Source of the DNA: Gandjariella thermophila
GTDB lineage: Bacteria; Actinomycetota; Actinomycetes; Mycobacteriales; Pseudonocardiaceae
Direction: 5' to 3'
Length of the DNA: 64,000 nt
NCBI RefSeq assembly: GCF_005405885.1
Contig: NZ_BJFL01000003.1
Location: 124,001-188,000 of the forward strand
Both the position numbers and the translations under genes were made by a program. Positions 55,173 to 64,000 of this stretch are shown piece after piece. The notes below the pieces were generated by a model that did not search any database, was not told the DNA's origin, and saw only the letters and a program-made list of their open reading frames with translations. Position 1 is the stretch's first letter. Each line of letters begins with the position of its first letter.

Positions 55173-56504
55173 ATGTCCGTGACCACTCCACAGCCGACCC
55201 GATCACAGCCCGGGGCGGCCGGTGCCTCGGCCGCGGCCAACGCGGTGCGCGTCGCGTTACGCGCCCGGCGCCGGACGGTCGGCGTCAGCCTCGCCGGCCT
55301 GCCGGTGGCCAACCTGGTGATGCTCGAGATCGGTCTGGCCATCGGGCTCGCCCTGATCAGCGTGAGCCGGCTGCTGCTGCCCGTCGCCGCCGCGGTGCTG
55401 CTGGTGGCACTGGTGATCGGGCTGCTGCGCTGGCGGCGCCGGTGGCTGACCCAGTGGCTGGCCCTGGTCGGCCGGTACGCGCTGCGCCCGCACACCCGGG
55501 TGGCCACCATCACCGCGCCGGACGAGACCGTGCTGGCGCCGTCGCTGGCGGACGCCGAGGCCGAGGAGGCGCCCACCGTCATCGGCCCGGAGGACCAGCG
55601 GGTCGCCCTGCTCCGGCTCGCCGTGCCGGACCTGGTCGTCGCCCAGGGCACCGACCACGAGCGGCGGCCGCTCGGCATGGCATGGCACGCCGGCGGGTGG
55701 ACCGCGGTGCTGCTGGTCGATCCGGTTCCGGCGCCGGTGACGCACGTCGGTGCCGCGCCGAACCTGCCGCTCGGCGCGCTGGCACCGTGCCTGGAGGACC
55801 GCGGCGTGGTGCTGGACGCGATCCAGGTGATCTGGCACTGCTACCCGGGCAGCGCCTCGCTGCCGTCCCGGTCACCGGCGCTGGCCTCGTACCTGGAGGT
55901 GCTCGGCCCGCTGCCGGCCGCCGCCCGGCGGACCACGTGGGTCGCGGTGCGGCTGGACCCGAAGCGCTGCGTCGGCGCGATCGCCGAGCGCGGCGGCGGG
56001 GTGGTCGGCGCGCACCGCGCGCTGATCGGCGCGCTGTCCCGGGTGCGTAGCGCGCTGGGCGAGCGCGGCGTGCCCACCCGGCCGCTGGCCGCGGACGAAC
56101 TGCTCAAGGCGGGCCTGTCCGCGGCGGAACTGACCGCGGTGGCCGGCGGCAACCGGCGGGTCGGCCTGCGGGAGCGGTGGGGTCGGGTGGCCAGCGACAC
56201 GGTCGGCCACTCCAGCTACGCGATCACCGGATGGCCGCACCGCGGCACGGCACACAGCCTCAACGCGCTCACCGGGGTACGCGCGCTGTCGTCCACGGTG
56301 GCGATGTCCATCTCGCCGGGCGACGGCGAGGAGGTCGGCCTGCGCGGCCTGGTCCGGGTGAGCGCCCGCACCCCGGGTGAGCTGGGCGCCGCGGACGAGC
56401 GACTGCGGGCCATCGCCGGCCGGCTGGGCATCACGCTCACCCCGCTGCGCGGCCAGCAACTCGCCGGTCTCGCCGCGACGCTGCCGCTGGGCGGGACCTC
56501 GTGA
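55173..56504 (+). CDS. eccE: Type VII secretion protein EccE
   Basis: A 443-residue peripheral membrane component. Two membrane helices near the N-terminus (GLPVANLVMLEIGLAIGLAL and LLLPVAAAVLLVALVIGLL), then a cytoplasmic region typical of EccE (TWVAVRLDPKRCVGAIAERGGGVVGAHRAL ... TPLRGQQLAGLAATLPLG). The family is variable, so the call rests on layout, length and position. ATG 55173 gives the expected N-terminus; the frame is open further upstream but overlaps the eccB promoter region. M. tuberculosis ESX-4 lacks eccE, so this locus is the fuller form. Confidence 0.85.
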   Translation: MSVTTPQPTRSQPGAAGASAAANAVRVALRARRRTVGVSLAGLPVANLVMLEIGLAIGLALISVSRLLLPVAAAVLLVALVIGLLRWRRRWLTQWLALVGRYALRPHTRVATITAPDETVLAPSLADAEAEEAPTVIGPEDQRVALLRLAVPDLVVAQGTDHERRPLGMAWHAGGWTAVLLVDPVPAPVTHVGAAPNLPLGALAPCLEDRGVVLDAIQVIWHCYPGSASLPSRSPALASYLEVLGPLPAAARRTTWVAVRLDPKRCVGAIAERGGGVVGAHRALIGALSRVRSALGERGVPTRPLAADELLKAGLSAAELTAVAGGNRRVGLRERWGRVASDTVGHSSYAITGWPHRGTAHSLNALTGVRALSSTVAMSISPGDGEEVGLRGLVRVSARTPGELGAADERLRAIAGRLGITLTPLRGQQLAGLAATLPLGGTS

Positions 56505-56544
56505 GCGCCCTGGGATCAGGCCACCTCGTGCGGGAGAGGACGAC

Positions 56545-57270
56545 ATGAGCAGCCGGGTGATCGAGACACCGGGACGGTCGGGCGGCATCGCGCCGGAGTT
56601 TCTGGTGTCACCGGCCATGCTGGACGCGATCAGCCCGTCCGGCGACCGCGGCGGCATGGTGCTGGGCTCCGGGCAGCAGGGCGAGCCGCTCAGCGTCTCG
56701 GTGCTGCGCCCGACCCCGACCAGGATCGTCATCGTGGGCGGGCTGTACCTGGCCCGCCAGGTGGCGCTGCGGGCGATGGCCACCGGGGCGGAGGTGATGG
56801 TCGCCACAGGGCGCGACCCGGCGTGGCAGGTGCTGCTCCGGGCGGCCGGGGAGGGGCCGGACGGCCGGCCGGTGCCGATGGTGACCATCCGCAGGATCGC
56901 ACCGGTCGAGCTGCCCCGGGCGTCGGAGGACCGGCCGCTGCTCGTGGTGCACGACGGCGGCGCGGTGCCGCAGGAGTTGTTCCCGCCGCGGTCGCCCTGG
57001 CAGACCACCCTGTACGTGCTGCCCTACCTGCATCCGCAGGCTGGTGCCACGGCGGGCGCCGCGGACATGGTGCTGCTGCAGCGGCTCCCAGTCGGCCAGG
57101 CGCAGCTCGCGGCGCGGATCTGGCGGCTGCCGCCGCCGATGGTGCAGCAGCTCAGCACGCTCAAGGACGACCAGGTGGTGGCGCTCGGACCAGGCCTGTG
57201 GCGGGTGTTGCGGCTGGTCACCACGCCCAGGGAGCAGCAGATCCTCGGCCCGGTCCGGCGCGGCGACTAA
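56545..57270 (+). CDS. Hypothetical protein at the end of the ESX-4-like locus
   Basis: A 241-residue soluble protein, no signal peptide or membrane helix. It reads as alternating strands and helices (TRIVIVGGLYLARQVALRAM, AEVMVATGRDPAWQVLLRAA, WQTTLYVLPYLHP) with a Rossmann-like feel, but I recognise no catalytic motif. ATG 56545 has AGAGGA upstream and lies 40 bp after eccE, so it is cotranscribed with it. By position it belongs to the secretion system, perhaps a cytosolic regulator or assembly factor. Confidence 0.72.
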   Translation: MSSRVIETPGRSGGIAPEFLVSPAMLDAISPSGDRGGMVLGSGQQGEPLSVSVLRPTPTRIVIVGGLYLARQVALRAMATGAEVMVATGRDPAWQVLLRAAGEGPDGRPVPMVTIRRIAPVELPRASEDRPLLVVHDGGAVPQELFPPRSPWQTTLYVLPYLHPQAGATAGAADMVLLQRLPVGQAQLAARIWRLPPPMVQQLSTLKDDQVVALGPGLWRVLRLVTTPREQQILGPVRRGD

Positions 57271-57274
57271 AGGC

Positions 57275-57304
57275 GTCAGTGCCTGTTCCGGAACAGGCTG
57301 TCAG
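57275..57304. repeat. Dispersed palindromic repeat, copy E (compact)
   Basis: GTCAGT then GCCTGTTCCGGAACAGGC (perfect 18-base palindrome, 57281-57298) then TGTCAG, whose last part holds the truA stop. Between convergent genes. Confidence 0.7.
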
Positions 57305-58137
57305 GAGAGCGGCGCGCGCAGCCGGCGGGTCTGCGCGGCGCGGGCGGCCAACTCGCCGTCGGCCGGGTAGTCGACGCCGACCAGGCTGAGCCCGTGCGGC
57401 GGCGCCACGGTGACCGAACTGGCGCGCTCGGTGGCGGTGAGCAGCGACGCCGGCCAGTCCGCCGGTCGGCGCCCCTCGCCGACCGCCAGCAGCGCGCCGA
57501 CCAGGCTGCGAACCATGGAGTGGCAGAAGGCGTCCGCCGCGACGTGCGCGACCAGTACCCCGCCGCTCTCCCGGCGCCAGTCCAGCCGCTGCAGCTCGCG
57601 CACGGTGGTCGCGCCGTCCCGGCGCCGGCAGAACGCGACGAAGTCGTGCTCGCCGAGCAACCGGGCGGAGGCGTCCCGCAGCGCGGCCAGGTCGAGCCGG
57701 CGCCGCCACGCCAGGGTGTGCCGGCGCTCCAGCGGGTGCGTCCCGAAGGGGGCGTCGCTGACCCGGTACTCGTAGTGCCGGCGCAGCGCGGAGAACCGGG
57801 CGTCGAAGTCGTCCGGGACCGCACGCGCGGCGAACACCCGCACGTCGCCGGGCAGCAGCCGGGCCAGCCGGCGCACCAGTCCGGCTAGCGCCTCGTCGAC
57901 CGCCTCTTCCCGGCCGGCGGTCGCGGCGAGCGCGTCGACGGGCAGGTCGGCGTGCGCCACCTGGCCGGTGGCGTGCACTCCGGCGTCGGTGCGCCCGGCC
58001 ACGGTCAACCGAACCTCGGTGCGCAGCACCGTGCCGAGCGTGTCCTCCAGCACGCCGCAGACCGTGCGCCGCTCCGGCTGCCTGGCCCAGCCGGAGAAGT
58101 CGGTGCCGTCGTAGCCGAGATCGAAACGCACCCGCAT
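57301..58137 (-). CDS. truA: tRNA pseudouridine synthase A
   Basis: Isomerises uridines 38-40 of the tRNA anticodon stem. It has 278 residues, with [20 protein letters not shown], the catalytic Asp in [29 protein letters not shown] and [22 protein letters not shown] 58137 gives the standard N-terminus ([14 protein letters not shown]). It follows rplQ as in most Actinobacteria, but a strong hairpin stands between. Confidence 0.96.
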   Translation of the reverse strand: MRVRFDLGYDGTDFSGWARQPERRTVCGVLEDTLGTVLRTEVRLTVAGRTDAGVHATGQVAHADLPVDALAATAGREEAVDEALAGLVRRLARLLPGDVRVFAARAVPDDFDARFSALRRHYEYRVSDAPFGTHPLERRHTLAWRRRLDLAALRDASARLLGEHDFVAFCRRRDGATTVRELQRLDWRRESGGVLVAHVAADAFCHSMVRSLVGALLAVGEGRRPADWPASLLTATERASSVTVAPPHGLSLVGVDYPADGELAARAAQTRRLRAPLS

Positions 58138-58154
58138 GGTCGACCCCGCGGTAC

Positions 58155-58195
58155 GCCCGAGCCCGCCGTCCTCGGTGGGAACGGCGGGCTCGGGC
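58155..58195 (-). terminator. Hairpin between rplQ and truA
   Basis: GCCCGAGCCCGCCGT pairs with ACGGCGGGCTCGGGC (15 bp perfect) around 11 bases, 22 bp after rplQ. It is either the terminator of the alpha operon or a partial block to truA. Confidence 0.75.
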
Positions 58196-58217
58196 GGCAT
58201 GGCCTGCGATGGAACCG

Positions 58218-58802
58218 TCAGGACTTGTCGTCCTCGCCCTTCGCCTCGCCCTCGACGGTCTCGGTCGAGCCCTCGGCCGGCTCGGCCTCCGTCTGCGAGA
58301 CGGTCTCCGCCGCCTCGGTGGCCTCGGCGGTTTCCTCGGAACCCTCCGCGGGCTCCGCCGCCGTCTGCGACGCGGGCCCGCTCTCCTTGGCCTTGGCCGC
58401 CGCCGGTCGGCTGCGGCGGGCCGCCTCGGCCTCGGCGGTCACCGTCTTGTCCGCGATCAGCTCGATGACCGCCATCTGGGCGTTGTCGCCCTTGCGCGGC
58501 ATCGTCTTGACAATGCGGGTGTAGCCGCCGTTGCGGTCGGAGAAGAACGGGCCGATCTCGGCGATCAGCTTGTGCACGACGTCCTTGTCGCGGATCACCT
58601 TCTGGATCTCGCGACGGTTGTGCAGATCCCCGCGCTTCGCCTTGGTGATCAGCCGCTCGGCGAACGGGCGAAGCCGCCTGGCCTTCGCCTCGGTCGTCCT
58701 GATCCGGCCGTGGGTGAACAGCGACGTGGCCAGGTTGGCCAGCATCAGCCGCTGGTGGGCCGGCGACCCGCCGAGACGGGGTCCCTTGGTCGGGGTGGGC
58801 AT
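58218..58802 (-). CDS. rplQ: 50S ribosomal protein L17 with acidic C-terminal extension
   Basis: A 194-residue protein. Residues 1-118 are L17 ([60 protein letters not shown]). The last 65 residues are an Ala/Glu-rich tail containing two near-copies of SQT(A/E)AEPAEGS(E/T)ET, a length-variable extension common in Actinobacteria but here internally duplicated. It ends the alpha operon. Confidence 0.97.
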   Translation of the reverse strand: MPTPTKGPRLGGSPAHQRLMLANLATSLFTHGRIRTTEAKARRLRPFAERLITKAKRGDLHNRREIQKVIRDKDVVHKLIAEIGPFFSDRNGGYTRIVKTMPRKGDNAQMAVIELIADKTVTAEAEAARRSRPAAAKAKESGPASQTAAEPAEGSEETAEATEAAETVSQTEAEPAEGSTETVEGEAKGEDDKS

Positions 58803-58856
58803 CGGTTGCTCCTTACTTTGCGCGGCTGCGCGCGCCGGGTCCTCAGAGCCTCGGTG

Positions 58857-59921
58857 TCAGAGCTGCTCGGTCTCGGCGTAGTCCTGACCGTCGTCGTGGT
58901 TGGTGTCCGTCACGCTCGGCGTGCTCGGTGCGCCCCAACCCTCGGTCGGATATTCGGAAGCGGCGGCCGAAGGGTCGAACCCGGGCGGGCTGTCCTTCAG
59001 CGCCAGGCCGAGACCGGCGAGCTTCATCTTGACCTCGTCGATCGACTTCGCACCGAAGTTGCGGATGTCCAGCAGATCCGCCTCGCTGCGCGAGACCAGC
59101 TCGCCGACCGTGTGGATGCCCTCCCGCTTGAGGCAGTTGTAGGAGCGCACGGTCAGGTCGAGGTCCTCGATCGGCATGGCGAACGCCGCGATGGTGTCCG
59201 CCTCGGCCGGGGACGGGCCGATCTCGATGCCCTCGGCGTCCACGTTCAGCTCACGCGCCAGGCCGAACAGCTCGACCAGCGTCTTACCGGCGGACGCGAC
59301 CGCGTCCCTCGGCGTGATCGACGGCTTGGTCTCCACGTCGAGGATCAGCTTGTCGAAGTCGGTCCGCTGCTCGACACGGGTCGCCTCGACCTTGTAGGTC
59401 ACCTTCAGCACGGGCGAGTAGATCGAGTCGACCGGGATGCGGCCGATCTCGGCGCCTGCCTGCTTGTTCTGCATGGCAGGCACGTAGCCGCGGCCGCGCT
59501 CGACCACGAGCTCGATCTCCAGCTTGCCCTTGCCGTTGAGGGTGGCGATGTGCAGGTCCGGGTTGTGCACGGTGACCCCGGCCGGCGGAACGATGTCCCC
59601 CGCGGTGACCGCGCCGGGACCCTGCTTGCGCAGGTACATGGTCACCGGCTCGTCCTCCTCGGAACTGACCACCAGCTCCTTGAGGTTGAGGATGATGTCG
59701 GTGACGTCCTCCTTGACGCCGGGCACGGTGGTGAACTCGTGCAGCACGCCGTCGATGCGGATGCTGGTCACCGCCGCGCCGGGAATGGAGGACAGCAGCG
59801 TGCGACGCAGCGAGTTGCCGAGCGTGTAGCCGAAGCCCGGCTCGAGCGGCTCGATGGTGAACTTCGAGCGCGTGTCGTTGACCGGCTCCTCGGTCAGCGT
59901 GGGTCGCTGGGAGATGAGCAC
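58857..59921 (-). CDS. rpoA: DNA-directed RNA polymerase subunit alpha
   Basis: A 354-residue subunit that nucleates RNA polymerase assembly. N-terminal domain: [31 protein letters not shown]; alpha-[53 protein letters not shown] 59921 has AAGGAAAG upstream. The C-terminal tail beyond the CTD (about 35 residues, acidic) is typical of the group. Confidence 0.98.
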   Translation of the reverse strand: MLISQRPTLTEEPVNDTRSKFTIEPLEPGFGYTLGNSLRRTLLSSIPGAAVTSIRIDGVLHEFTTVPGVKEDVTDIILNLKELVVSSEEDEPVTMYLRKQGPGAVTAGDIVPPAGVTVHNPDLHIATLNGKGKLEIELVVERGRGYVPAMQNKQAGAEIGRIPVDSIYSPVLKVTYKVEATRVEQRTDFDKLILDVETKPSITPRDAVASAGKTLVELFGLARELNVDAEGIEIGPSPAEADTIAAFAMPIEDLDLTVRSYNCLKREGIHTVGELVSRSEADLLDIRNFGAKSIDEVKMKLAGLGLALKDSPPGFDPSAAASEYPTEGWGAPSTPSVTDTNHDDGQDYAETEQL

Positions 59922-60078
59922 TGGATCTTTCCTTTCCTTCCGGCGCCCGCCATATGACGCCGTTGGATGGCTCGCCGCCCGGGCCCTCGGCCTGGTCGGC
60001 GATGCGCCGACGTACCCTGCGCGCCGGCGCCCGATCCGTGGCCGGGGAGACGGCCGGAACCGCCTCCCCGGCCCTGGA

Positions 60079-60684
60079 TCACTTCGAGTAGTACTCGACG
60101 ATGAGCTGCTCCTGGACCGGGGTGTCGATCTGCGCCCGCTCCGGGAGCTGGTGCACCAGGATCCGCAGGTTCGACTGGACGACCTGCAGCCAGCCGGGCA
60201 CCGGGCGCTCGCCGTAGGTCTCCTTGGCCACCACGAACGGCAGCATCGGCATCGACTTCGGCCGAACGTCGATGATGTCGTACTGGGACACCCGGTAGCT
60301 CGGGATGTTCACCTTGTGGCCGTTGACCAGGAAGTGCCCGTGGCTGACCAGCTGGCGGGCCTGCCGGCGGGTGCGGGCCAGGCCGGCCCGGTACACCACG
60401 TTGTCCAGCCGCGACTCGAGCAGCTTGAGCAGGTTCTCGCCGGTCTTGCCGGGACGGCGGGCCGCCTCCTCGTAGTAGCGGTGGAACTGCTTCTCCAGGA
60501 TGCCGTAGGTGAAGCGGGCCTTCTGCTTCTCCTGCAGCTGCAGCAGGTACTCGCTCTCCTTGATCCGGCCGCGGCCGTGCTGGCCGGGCGGGTAGGGGCG
60601 ACGCTCGAACGCCTGGTCGCCGCCGACGAGGTCGACCTTGAGCCGGCGGGACTTGCGGGTGACGGGGCCGGTGTAACGAGCCAT
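60079..60684 (-). CDS. rpsD: 30S ribosomal protein S4
   Basis: A 201-residue primary 16S rRNA-binding protein of the form without zinc cysteines: [48 protein letters not shown], the S4 RNA-binding domain [40 protein letters not shown], and end IVEYYSK. Confidence 0.98.
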   Translation of the reverse strand: MARYTGPVTRKSRRLKVDLVGGDQAFERRPYPPGQHGRGRIKESEYLLQLQEKQKARFTYGILEKQFHRYYEEAARRPGKTGENLLKLLESRLDNVVYRAGLARTRRQARQLVSHGHFLVNGHKVNIPSYRVSQYDIIDVRPKSMPMLPFVVAKETYGERPVPGWLQVVQSNLRILVHQLPERAQIDTPVQEQLIVEYYSK

Positions 60685-60707
60685 CTGTCCTTACTCCTCC
60701 CCGTGCC

Positions 60708-61115
60708 TCAGACCCGGCGCCGCTTCGGCGGGCGGCAGCCGTTGTGCGGCTGCGGGGTCACGTCCTGGATCGTGCCGACCTCCAGGCCGGCGGCCTGCAG
60801 CGAGCGGATCGCGGTCTCCCGGCCGGAACCGGGGCCCTTGACGAACACGTCGACCTTGCGCATGCCGTGCTCGGCGGCCTTCCGCGCGGCGTTCTCCGCG
60901 GCCATCTGCGCGGCGAACGGGGTGGACTTGCGCGACCCCTTGAAGCCGACGTGGCCGGCCGACGCCCAGCTGATCACGGCGCCGTTCGGATCCGTGATCG
61001 ACACGATCGTGTTGTTGAACGTGCTCTTGATGTGCGCGTGGCCGTGGGTGACGTTCTTCTTCTCCTTGCGCCGGACCTTCTTGACCCCGGCGCCGGAGCG
61101 AGACTTCGGTGGCAT
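60708..61115 (-). CDS. rpsK: 30S ribosomal protein S11
   Basis: A 135-residue platform protein: [73 protein letters not shown], ending [13 protein letters not shown]. Lies between rpsM and rpsD on the same strand. Confidence 0.98.
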   Translation of the reverse strand: MPPKSRSGAGVKKVRRKEKKNVTHGHAHIKSTFNNTIVSITDPNGAVISWASAGHVGFKGSRKSTPFAAQMAAENAARKAAEHGMRKVDVFVKGPGSGRETAIRSLQAAGLEVGTIQDVTPQPHNGCRPPKRRRV

Positions 61116-61142
61116 TCTTCTTGCTCTCTCTCGTGCGAGGTC

Positions 61143-61523
61143 TTACTTCTTCCCGGCCTTCTTCTTGCCGGCGACCGTCTTCTTCGGGCCCTTGCGGGTG
61201 CGGGCGTTGGTCTTGGTCCGCTGGCCACGCACGGGCAGCCCGCGGCGGTGCCGCAGGCCCTGGTAGCAGCCGATCTCGATCTTCCGGCGGATGTCGGCCT
61301 GGACCTCGCGGCGGAGGTCACCCTCGACCTTGAAGTTGTTCTCGATGTAGTCGCGCAGCCGGACGGCGTCCTCGTCGGTCAGGTCCCGCACGCGCAGGTC
61401 CGGGCTCACGCCCGTGGCGGTGAGGACCTCCTTGGAACGGGTACGGCCGATGCCGTAGATGTAGGTCAGCGCGATCTCCATCCGCTTCTCGCGGGGGAGG
61501 TCGACGCCAGCGAGTCGTGCCAT
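61143..61523 (-). CDS. rpsM: 30S ribosomal protein S13
   Basis: A 126-residue head protein: [59 protein letters not shown], with a Lys-rich end. 216 bp of non-coding sequence separate it from rpmJ upstream; I see no clear promoter in that gap. Confidence 0.98.
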   Translation of the reverse strand: MARLAGVDLPREKRMEIALTYIYGIGRTRSKEVLTATGVSPDLRVRDLTDEDAVRLRDYIENNFKVEGDLRREVQADIRRKIEIGCYQGLRHRRGLPVRGQRTKTNARTRKGPKKTVAGKKKAGKK

Positions 61524-61739
61524 ATGGCGCTTACTCCTCGGTTCCTCATGCTCCAGGTCTGCTCCTCACCCACCCGGGAACGACTCGCTGTCGTCGGGCC
61601 CGCTCTCGCGGGTTCCCTTCCCGGCCCCGGCCTGGAGTCCGGGGGCAGGCCGGGCGTGCGCCCGGCAGGGTCGAGGAGGCTTGCGGTTGTCTTCGGTTCC
61701 GCGTGACCGGTTCGCCCGGCCCGGACGGTGGTGTCGCGG

Positions 61740-61853
61740 TCAGCCCTGGCGCTGCTTGTGGCGCAGGTTGCTGCAGATCACCATGACCCGCCCGTGCCTG
61801 CGGACGATCTGGCACTTGTCGCAGATCCGCTTGACGCTCGGTTGGACCTTCAC
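61740..61853 (-). CDS. rpmJ: 50S ribosomal protein L36
   Basis: A 37-residue protein of the zinc-binding type: [28 protein letters not shown] with three Cys and a His. GTG 61853 has AGGAG about 9 bases upstream. Because this version needs zinc, a zinc-free paralogue may exist elsewhere in the genome. Confidence 0.96.
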   Translation of the reverse strand: MKVQPSVKRICDKCQIVRRHGRVMVICSNLRHKQRQG

Positions 61854-61920
61854 GGTCGTGGTCTCCTGCTCGGCCTCGTGCCGGGGGCGGCCGCCCCGCG
61901 GCACAGCAATGACACGATCG

Positions 61921-62142
61921 TCACTTGTAGCGGTAGACGATGCGGCCGCGGGACAGGTCGTAGGGCGACAGCTCCACGACAACCCGGTCCTCGGGCAGAA
62001 TGCGGATGTAGTGCTGCCGCATCTTGCCGCTGATGTGCGCCAGGACCTTGTGGCCGTTCTCCAGCTCGACGCGGAACATCGCGTTGGGGAGCGGCTCGAT
62101 CACGCGGCCTTCGACCTCGATGGCCCCGTCCTTCTTGCCCAT
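61921..62142 (-). CDS. infA: Translation initiation factor IF-1
   Basis: A 73-residue OB-fold protein: [69 protein letters not shown] 62142 has GGAGG unusually close (2 bases); GAAACGCGGAGG offers limited alternatives. First gene of infA-rpmJ-rpsM-rpsK-rpsD-rpoA-rplQ. Confidence 0.97.
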   Translation of the reverse strand: MGKKDGAIEVEGRVIEPLPNAMFRVELENGHKVLAHISGKMRQHYIRILPEDRVVVELSPYDLSRGRIVYRYK

Positions 62143-62302
62143 GTCCTCCGCGTTTCGTGACAGTGTGGTTTCTCGCGGTGCCCGGACCCGATCCACGGGC
62201 TTCCGGCACGGGCACGCGTCCACCCATCTCCGAAGAACTCGCTGCACGATGCTGGCTACCACGGGCAGGACGAGACGGGCGCGACGAGTGCGCCGGTGTC
62301 CT

Positions 62303-62332
62303 AGTTTACGCAACCATCCGTCATCGCCCCAA
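62303..62332 (-). promoter_or_regulatory. Candidate promoter of the infA/alpha operon
   Basis: Minus strand TTGGGG (-35, 62327-62332), 18 bases, TAAACT (-10, 62303-62308), in the 241-bp gap between map and infA, predicting a leader of about 155 bases. Confidence 0.4.
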
Positions 62333-62383
62333 ATCGGGGCCACGTCGCGCCGCGTCGGGTGATCGTCACCCTGGGTGCGGCCG

Positions 62384-63154
62384 TTATTCCGGGGCGGTGA
62401 GCACCCAGGGGCCGTCGTCAGTGACCGCCACCGTGTGCTCCCAGTGCGCGGCCCGGGACCCGTCCGCGGTCACCACGGTCCACCCGTCCTCGAGTTCCTC
62501 TGTCTCCGCGGTGCCCAGGGTGAGCATCGGCTCCACGGCCAGCGCCATGCCGGTCCGCAGCCGGGGCCCGCGGCCGGGCCGCCCGTAGTTGGGCAGGAAC
62601 GGCTCCATGTGCATCTCGGTGCCGATGCCGTGCCCGCCGTAATCGGTGACGATGCCGTACTCCACGCCGTCCCGGGCGCGGGCGGCCAGTACGGCCCGCT
62701 CCACCGCGTGCGAGACGTCGCTCAACCGGGAGTCCGGGCGGATCGCCTCGATGCCGGCCAGCATGGCCTCGCGGCACGCCTCGGAGAGCCTGCGGTCGCC
62801 GTCCCGTGGGCTACCCACGGACAGGGTGACGGCCGAGTCGCCGTGCCAGCCGTCCAGGATCGCCCCGCAGTCCACGGACAGCAGGTCACCTTCGGCGAGC
62901 ACCTGGTCCCGGCTGGGGATGCCGTGCACCACCTGATCGTTCACCGAGGCGCAGATGGACGCGGGGAAGCCGTGGTAGCCCTTGAACGACGGAACCGCGC
63001 CCGCGTCCCGGATAGTCTGCTCGGCCAACTCGTCCAGTTCCGCGGTGCTCACCCCGGCGTGGGCGTGCTCGGCCACCAGGGCCAGGGCGCGGGCCACCAC
63101 CAGGCCGGCGGCGCGCATGGCCTCCAGCTCGGTGCGGTTCTTGATCTCGATCAC
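62384..63154 (-). CDS. map: Methionine aminopeptidase, type I
   Basis: Removes N-terminal Met from new proteins. From GTG 63154 it has 256 residues: [21 protein letters not shown]; metal ligands Asp in SVDCGA and HGDSAVT, His in [10 protein letters not shown], Glu in AVEPML and [11 protein letters not shown] 63154 has AAGGA 4-6 bases upstream. A GTG at 63220 overlaps the adk stop (GTGA) and would add 22 residues. Confidence 0.96.
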   Translation of the reverse strand: MIEIKNRTELEAMRAAGLVVARALALVAEHAHAGVSTAELDELAEQTIRDAGAVPSFKGYHGFPASICASVNDQVVHGIPSRDQVLAEGDLLSVDCGAILDGWHGDSAVTLSVGSPRDGDRRLSEACREAMLAGIEAIRPDSRLSDVSHAVERAVLAARARDGVEYGIVTDYGGHGIGTEMHMEPFLPNYGRPGRGPRLRTGMALAVEPMLTLGTAETEELEDGWTVVTADGSRAAHWEHTVAVTDDGPWVLTAPE

Positions 63155-63216
63155 GCGTTCCTTGCGCAGGGAGCCGAGGATGCCTGCGCGGACGACGCCG
63201 CGCAGGCCACCGGTGG

Positions 63217-63768
63217 TCACTTACCGTCGCGCAACGCGTCCAACGCGCGCGCGGTGACTTCGTCGATCTCGCCGACGGCGTCCACCGCCACCACCCGGTC
63301 CCGGTAGTAGTCCAGCAGCGGCGCCGTGTCCGTCCGGTACACCTGCAGCCGGCGCCGGATGACGTCCTCGGAGTCGTCCGACCGGCCGCGCGCGAGCATC
63401 CGCTCCACCACCACGTTCTCCGGGATGACGAACTCGACGACGGCGTCCAGACCGGTCCCGTTCCCGGCGAGGATCTCGTCCAGCACCTTGGCCTGGGAGA
63501 GGTTGCGGGGGAAGCCGTCGAGCAGGAAGCCCTCCCGGGCGTCCGGCTCGGCCAGGCGCCCCCGGACCATCTCGTTGGTCACCGTGTCCGGCACCAGCTC
63601 ACCGGCGTCCAGGTAGCGCTTGGCCTCGCGGCCAAGCTCGGTCTGCTGCCCCACGTGCGCGCGGAACAGCTCACCGGTGGAGATGTGCGGAATGCCGAGC
63701 TTCTCGCTGAGCACGGCGGCTTGCGTACCCTTGCCCGCTCCCGGCGGGCCGACGAGGACGAGTCGCAC
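63217..63768 (-). CDS. adk: Adenylate kinase
   Basis: Interconverts ATP + AMP and 2 ADP. It has 183 residues, the short form without the large LID insert, usual in Actinobacteria. P-loop [11 protein letters not shown] at 7-17, AMP-binding [23 protein letters not shown], and [20 protein letters not shown]. The GTG overlaps the secY stop by one base (TAGTG), giving translational coupling. Confidence 0.98.
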   Translation of the reverse strand: MRLVLVGPPGAGKGTQAAVLSEKLGIPHISTGELFRAHVGQQTELGREAKRYLDAGELVPDTVTNEMVRGRLAEPDAREGFLLDGFPRNLSQAKVLDEILAGNGTGLDAVVEFVIPENVVVERMLARGRSDDSEDVIRRRLQVYRTDTAPLLDYYRDRVVAVDAVGEIDEVTARALDALRDGK

Positions 63769-64000
63769 TAGCGGAGGAACCCTTCGTAGTTACGCTGCAT
63801 GAGCTGGCTCTCGATCTGCTTCACGGTGTCGAGTCCGACACCAACCATGATCAGCACGGCGGTGCCACCGAACGGGAAGTTGTTCGAACTCCCGCCCTGA
63901 CCCGTGATGTCGATGAAGAAGTTCGGCAGCACGGCGATGAGACCGAGGTAGATGGAGCCAGGCAGGGTGATCCTGTTCAGCACGAAGCTGAGGTATTCCG
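63768..64000 (-). CDS. secY: SecY preprotein translocase subunit, C-terminal end (partial)
   Basis: The last 76 residues before the window edge: [57 protein letters not shown], the conserved final helix and tail of SecY. The start lies beyond base 64000. The secY-adk-map order is the usual one. Confidence 0.95.
   Translation of the reverse strand, partial: EYLSFVLNRITLPGSIYLGLIAVLPNFFIDITGQGGSSNNFPFGGTAVLIMVGVGLDTVKQIESQLMQRNYEGFLR

Noticed and set aside
61524-61739. A small gene between rpsM and rpmJ
   Set aside because: No frame with a ribosome site and coding-like composition; several GC-rich palindromes only.

Overview
This window is chromosomal DNA from a very high-GC actinobacterium. 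Gene content and order point to the Pseudonocardiales and relatives: the run guaA - choD-like - guaB3 - guaB - DUF5319 - rsdA - sigD - bldM-like - whiB - groEL1 - groES - tsaD - rimI - tsaB - tsaE - alr - nnr - glmS - glmM - rpsI - rplM - ESX-4-type secretion genes - truA - rplQ - rpoA - rpsD - rpsK - rpsM - rpmJ - infA - map - adk - secY follows the Mycobacterium tuberculosis Rv3396c-Rv3462c order closely and matches the Streptomyces guaB/sigma/bldM/whiD/groEL1 cluster. The genus cannot be named from the sequence alone. No tRNA, rRNA, CRISPR array, insertion sequence or prophage was seen.

Layout. 1-5.6 kb: the 3' part of a membrane Ser/Thr protein kinase, then a two-component pair (LuxR-type regulator and PspC-domain histidine kinase) divergent from a PspC membrane protein and a small membrane protein. 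5.6-15 kb: purine nucleotide genes (guaA, guaB3, guaB) with an aldehyde dehydrogenase, a secreted berberine-bridge-type flavoenzyme and a cholesterol-oxidase-like GMC enzyme between them. 15-20.4 kb: a regulatory cluster with DUF5319, the sigma D / anti-sigma pair, a BldM-like pseudo-receiver, a MerR protein with the cobalamin photoreceptor signature, and a WhiB Fe-S regulator. 20.5-25.7 kb: groES-groEL1 under a CIRCE operator, a diguanylate cyclase, an orphan DUF397 gene beside the wreck of its XRE partner, and a deazaflavin-dependent reductase. 25.7-35 kb: tRNA t6A genes (tsaD, tsaB, tsaE) with rimI, alr, NAD(P)HX repair and glmS. 35-44 kb: a hydrolase, an apparently frameshifted membrane protein, a three-gene WXG100-associated set, glmM, rpsI-rplM. 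43.4-57.3 kb: a compact ESX-4-like type VII secretion locus (two WXG100 proteins, an Hsp70-like/T7SS fusion, eccC, eccD, mycP, eccB, eccE and an unknown gene). 57.3-64 kb: truA and the alpha-operon ribosomal/RNA polymerase genes up to the end of secY.

How the parts work together. Most of the window is conserved core: GMP synthesis, cell-wall precursors (Alr, GlmS, GlmM), chaperonins, translation. The accessory interest lies in: (1) the ESX-4-like system with eccE present and an actin-fold ATPase fused to the secretion-associated domain, plus a nearby operon encoding a 916-residue WXG-containing Gly/Pro-rich protein; (2) the light/cobalamin, pseudo-receiver and Fe-S regulators clustered around sigD; (3) a dispersed palindromic repeat centred on GTTCCGGAAC, present five times and mainly between convergent genes; (4) gene-end hairpins whose two arms carry the stop codons of both convergent genes; (5) several genes that appear to be read from leaderless transcripts. 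Start codons were chosen from Shine-Dalgarno sequence, TANNNT spacing and family lengths.
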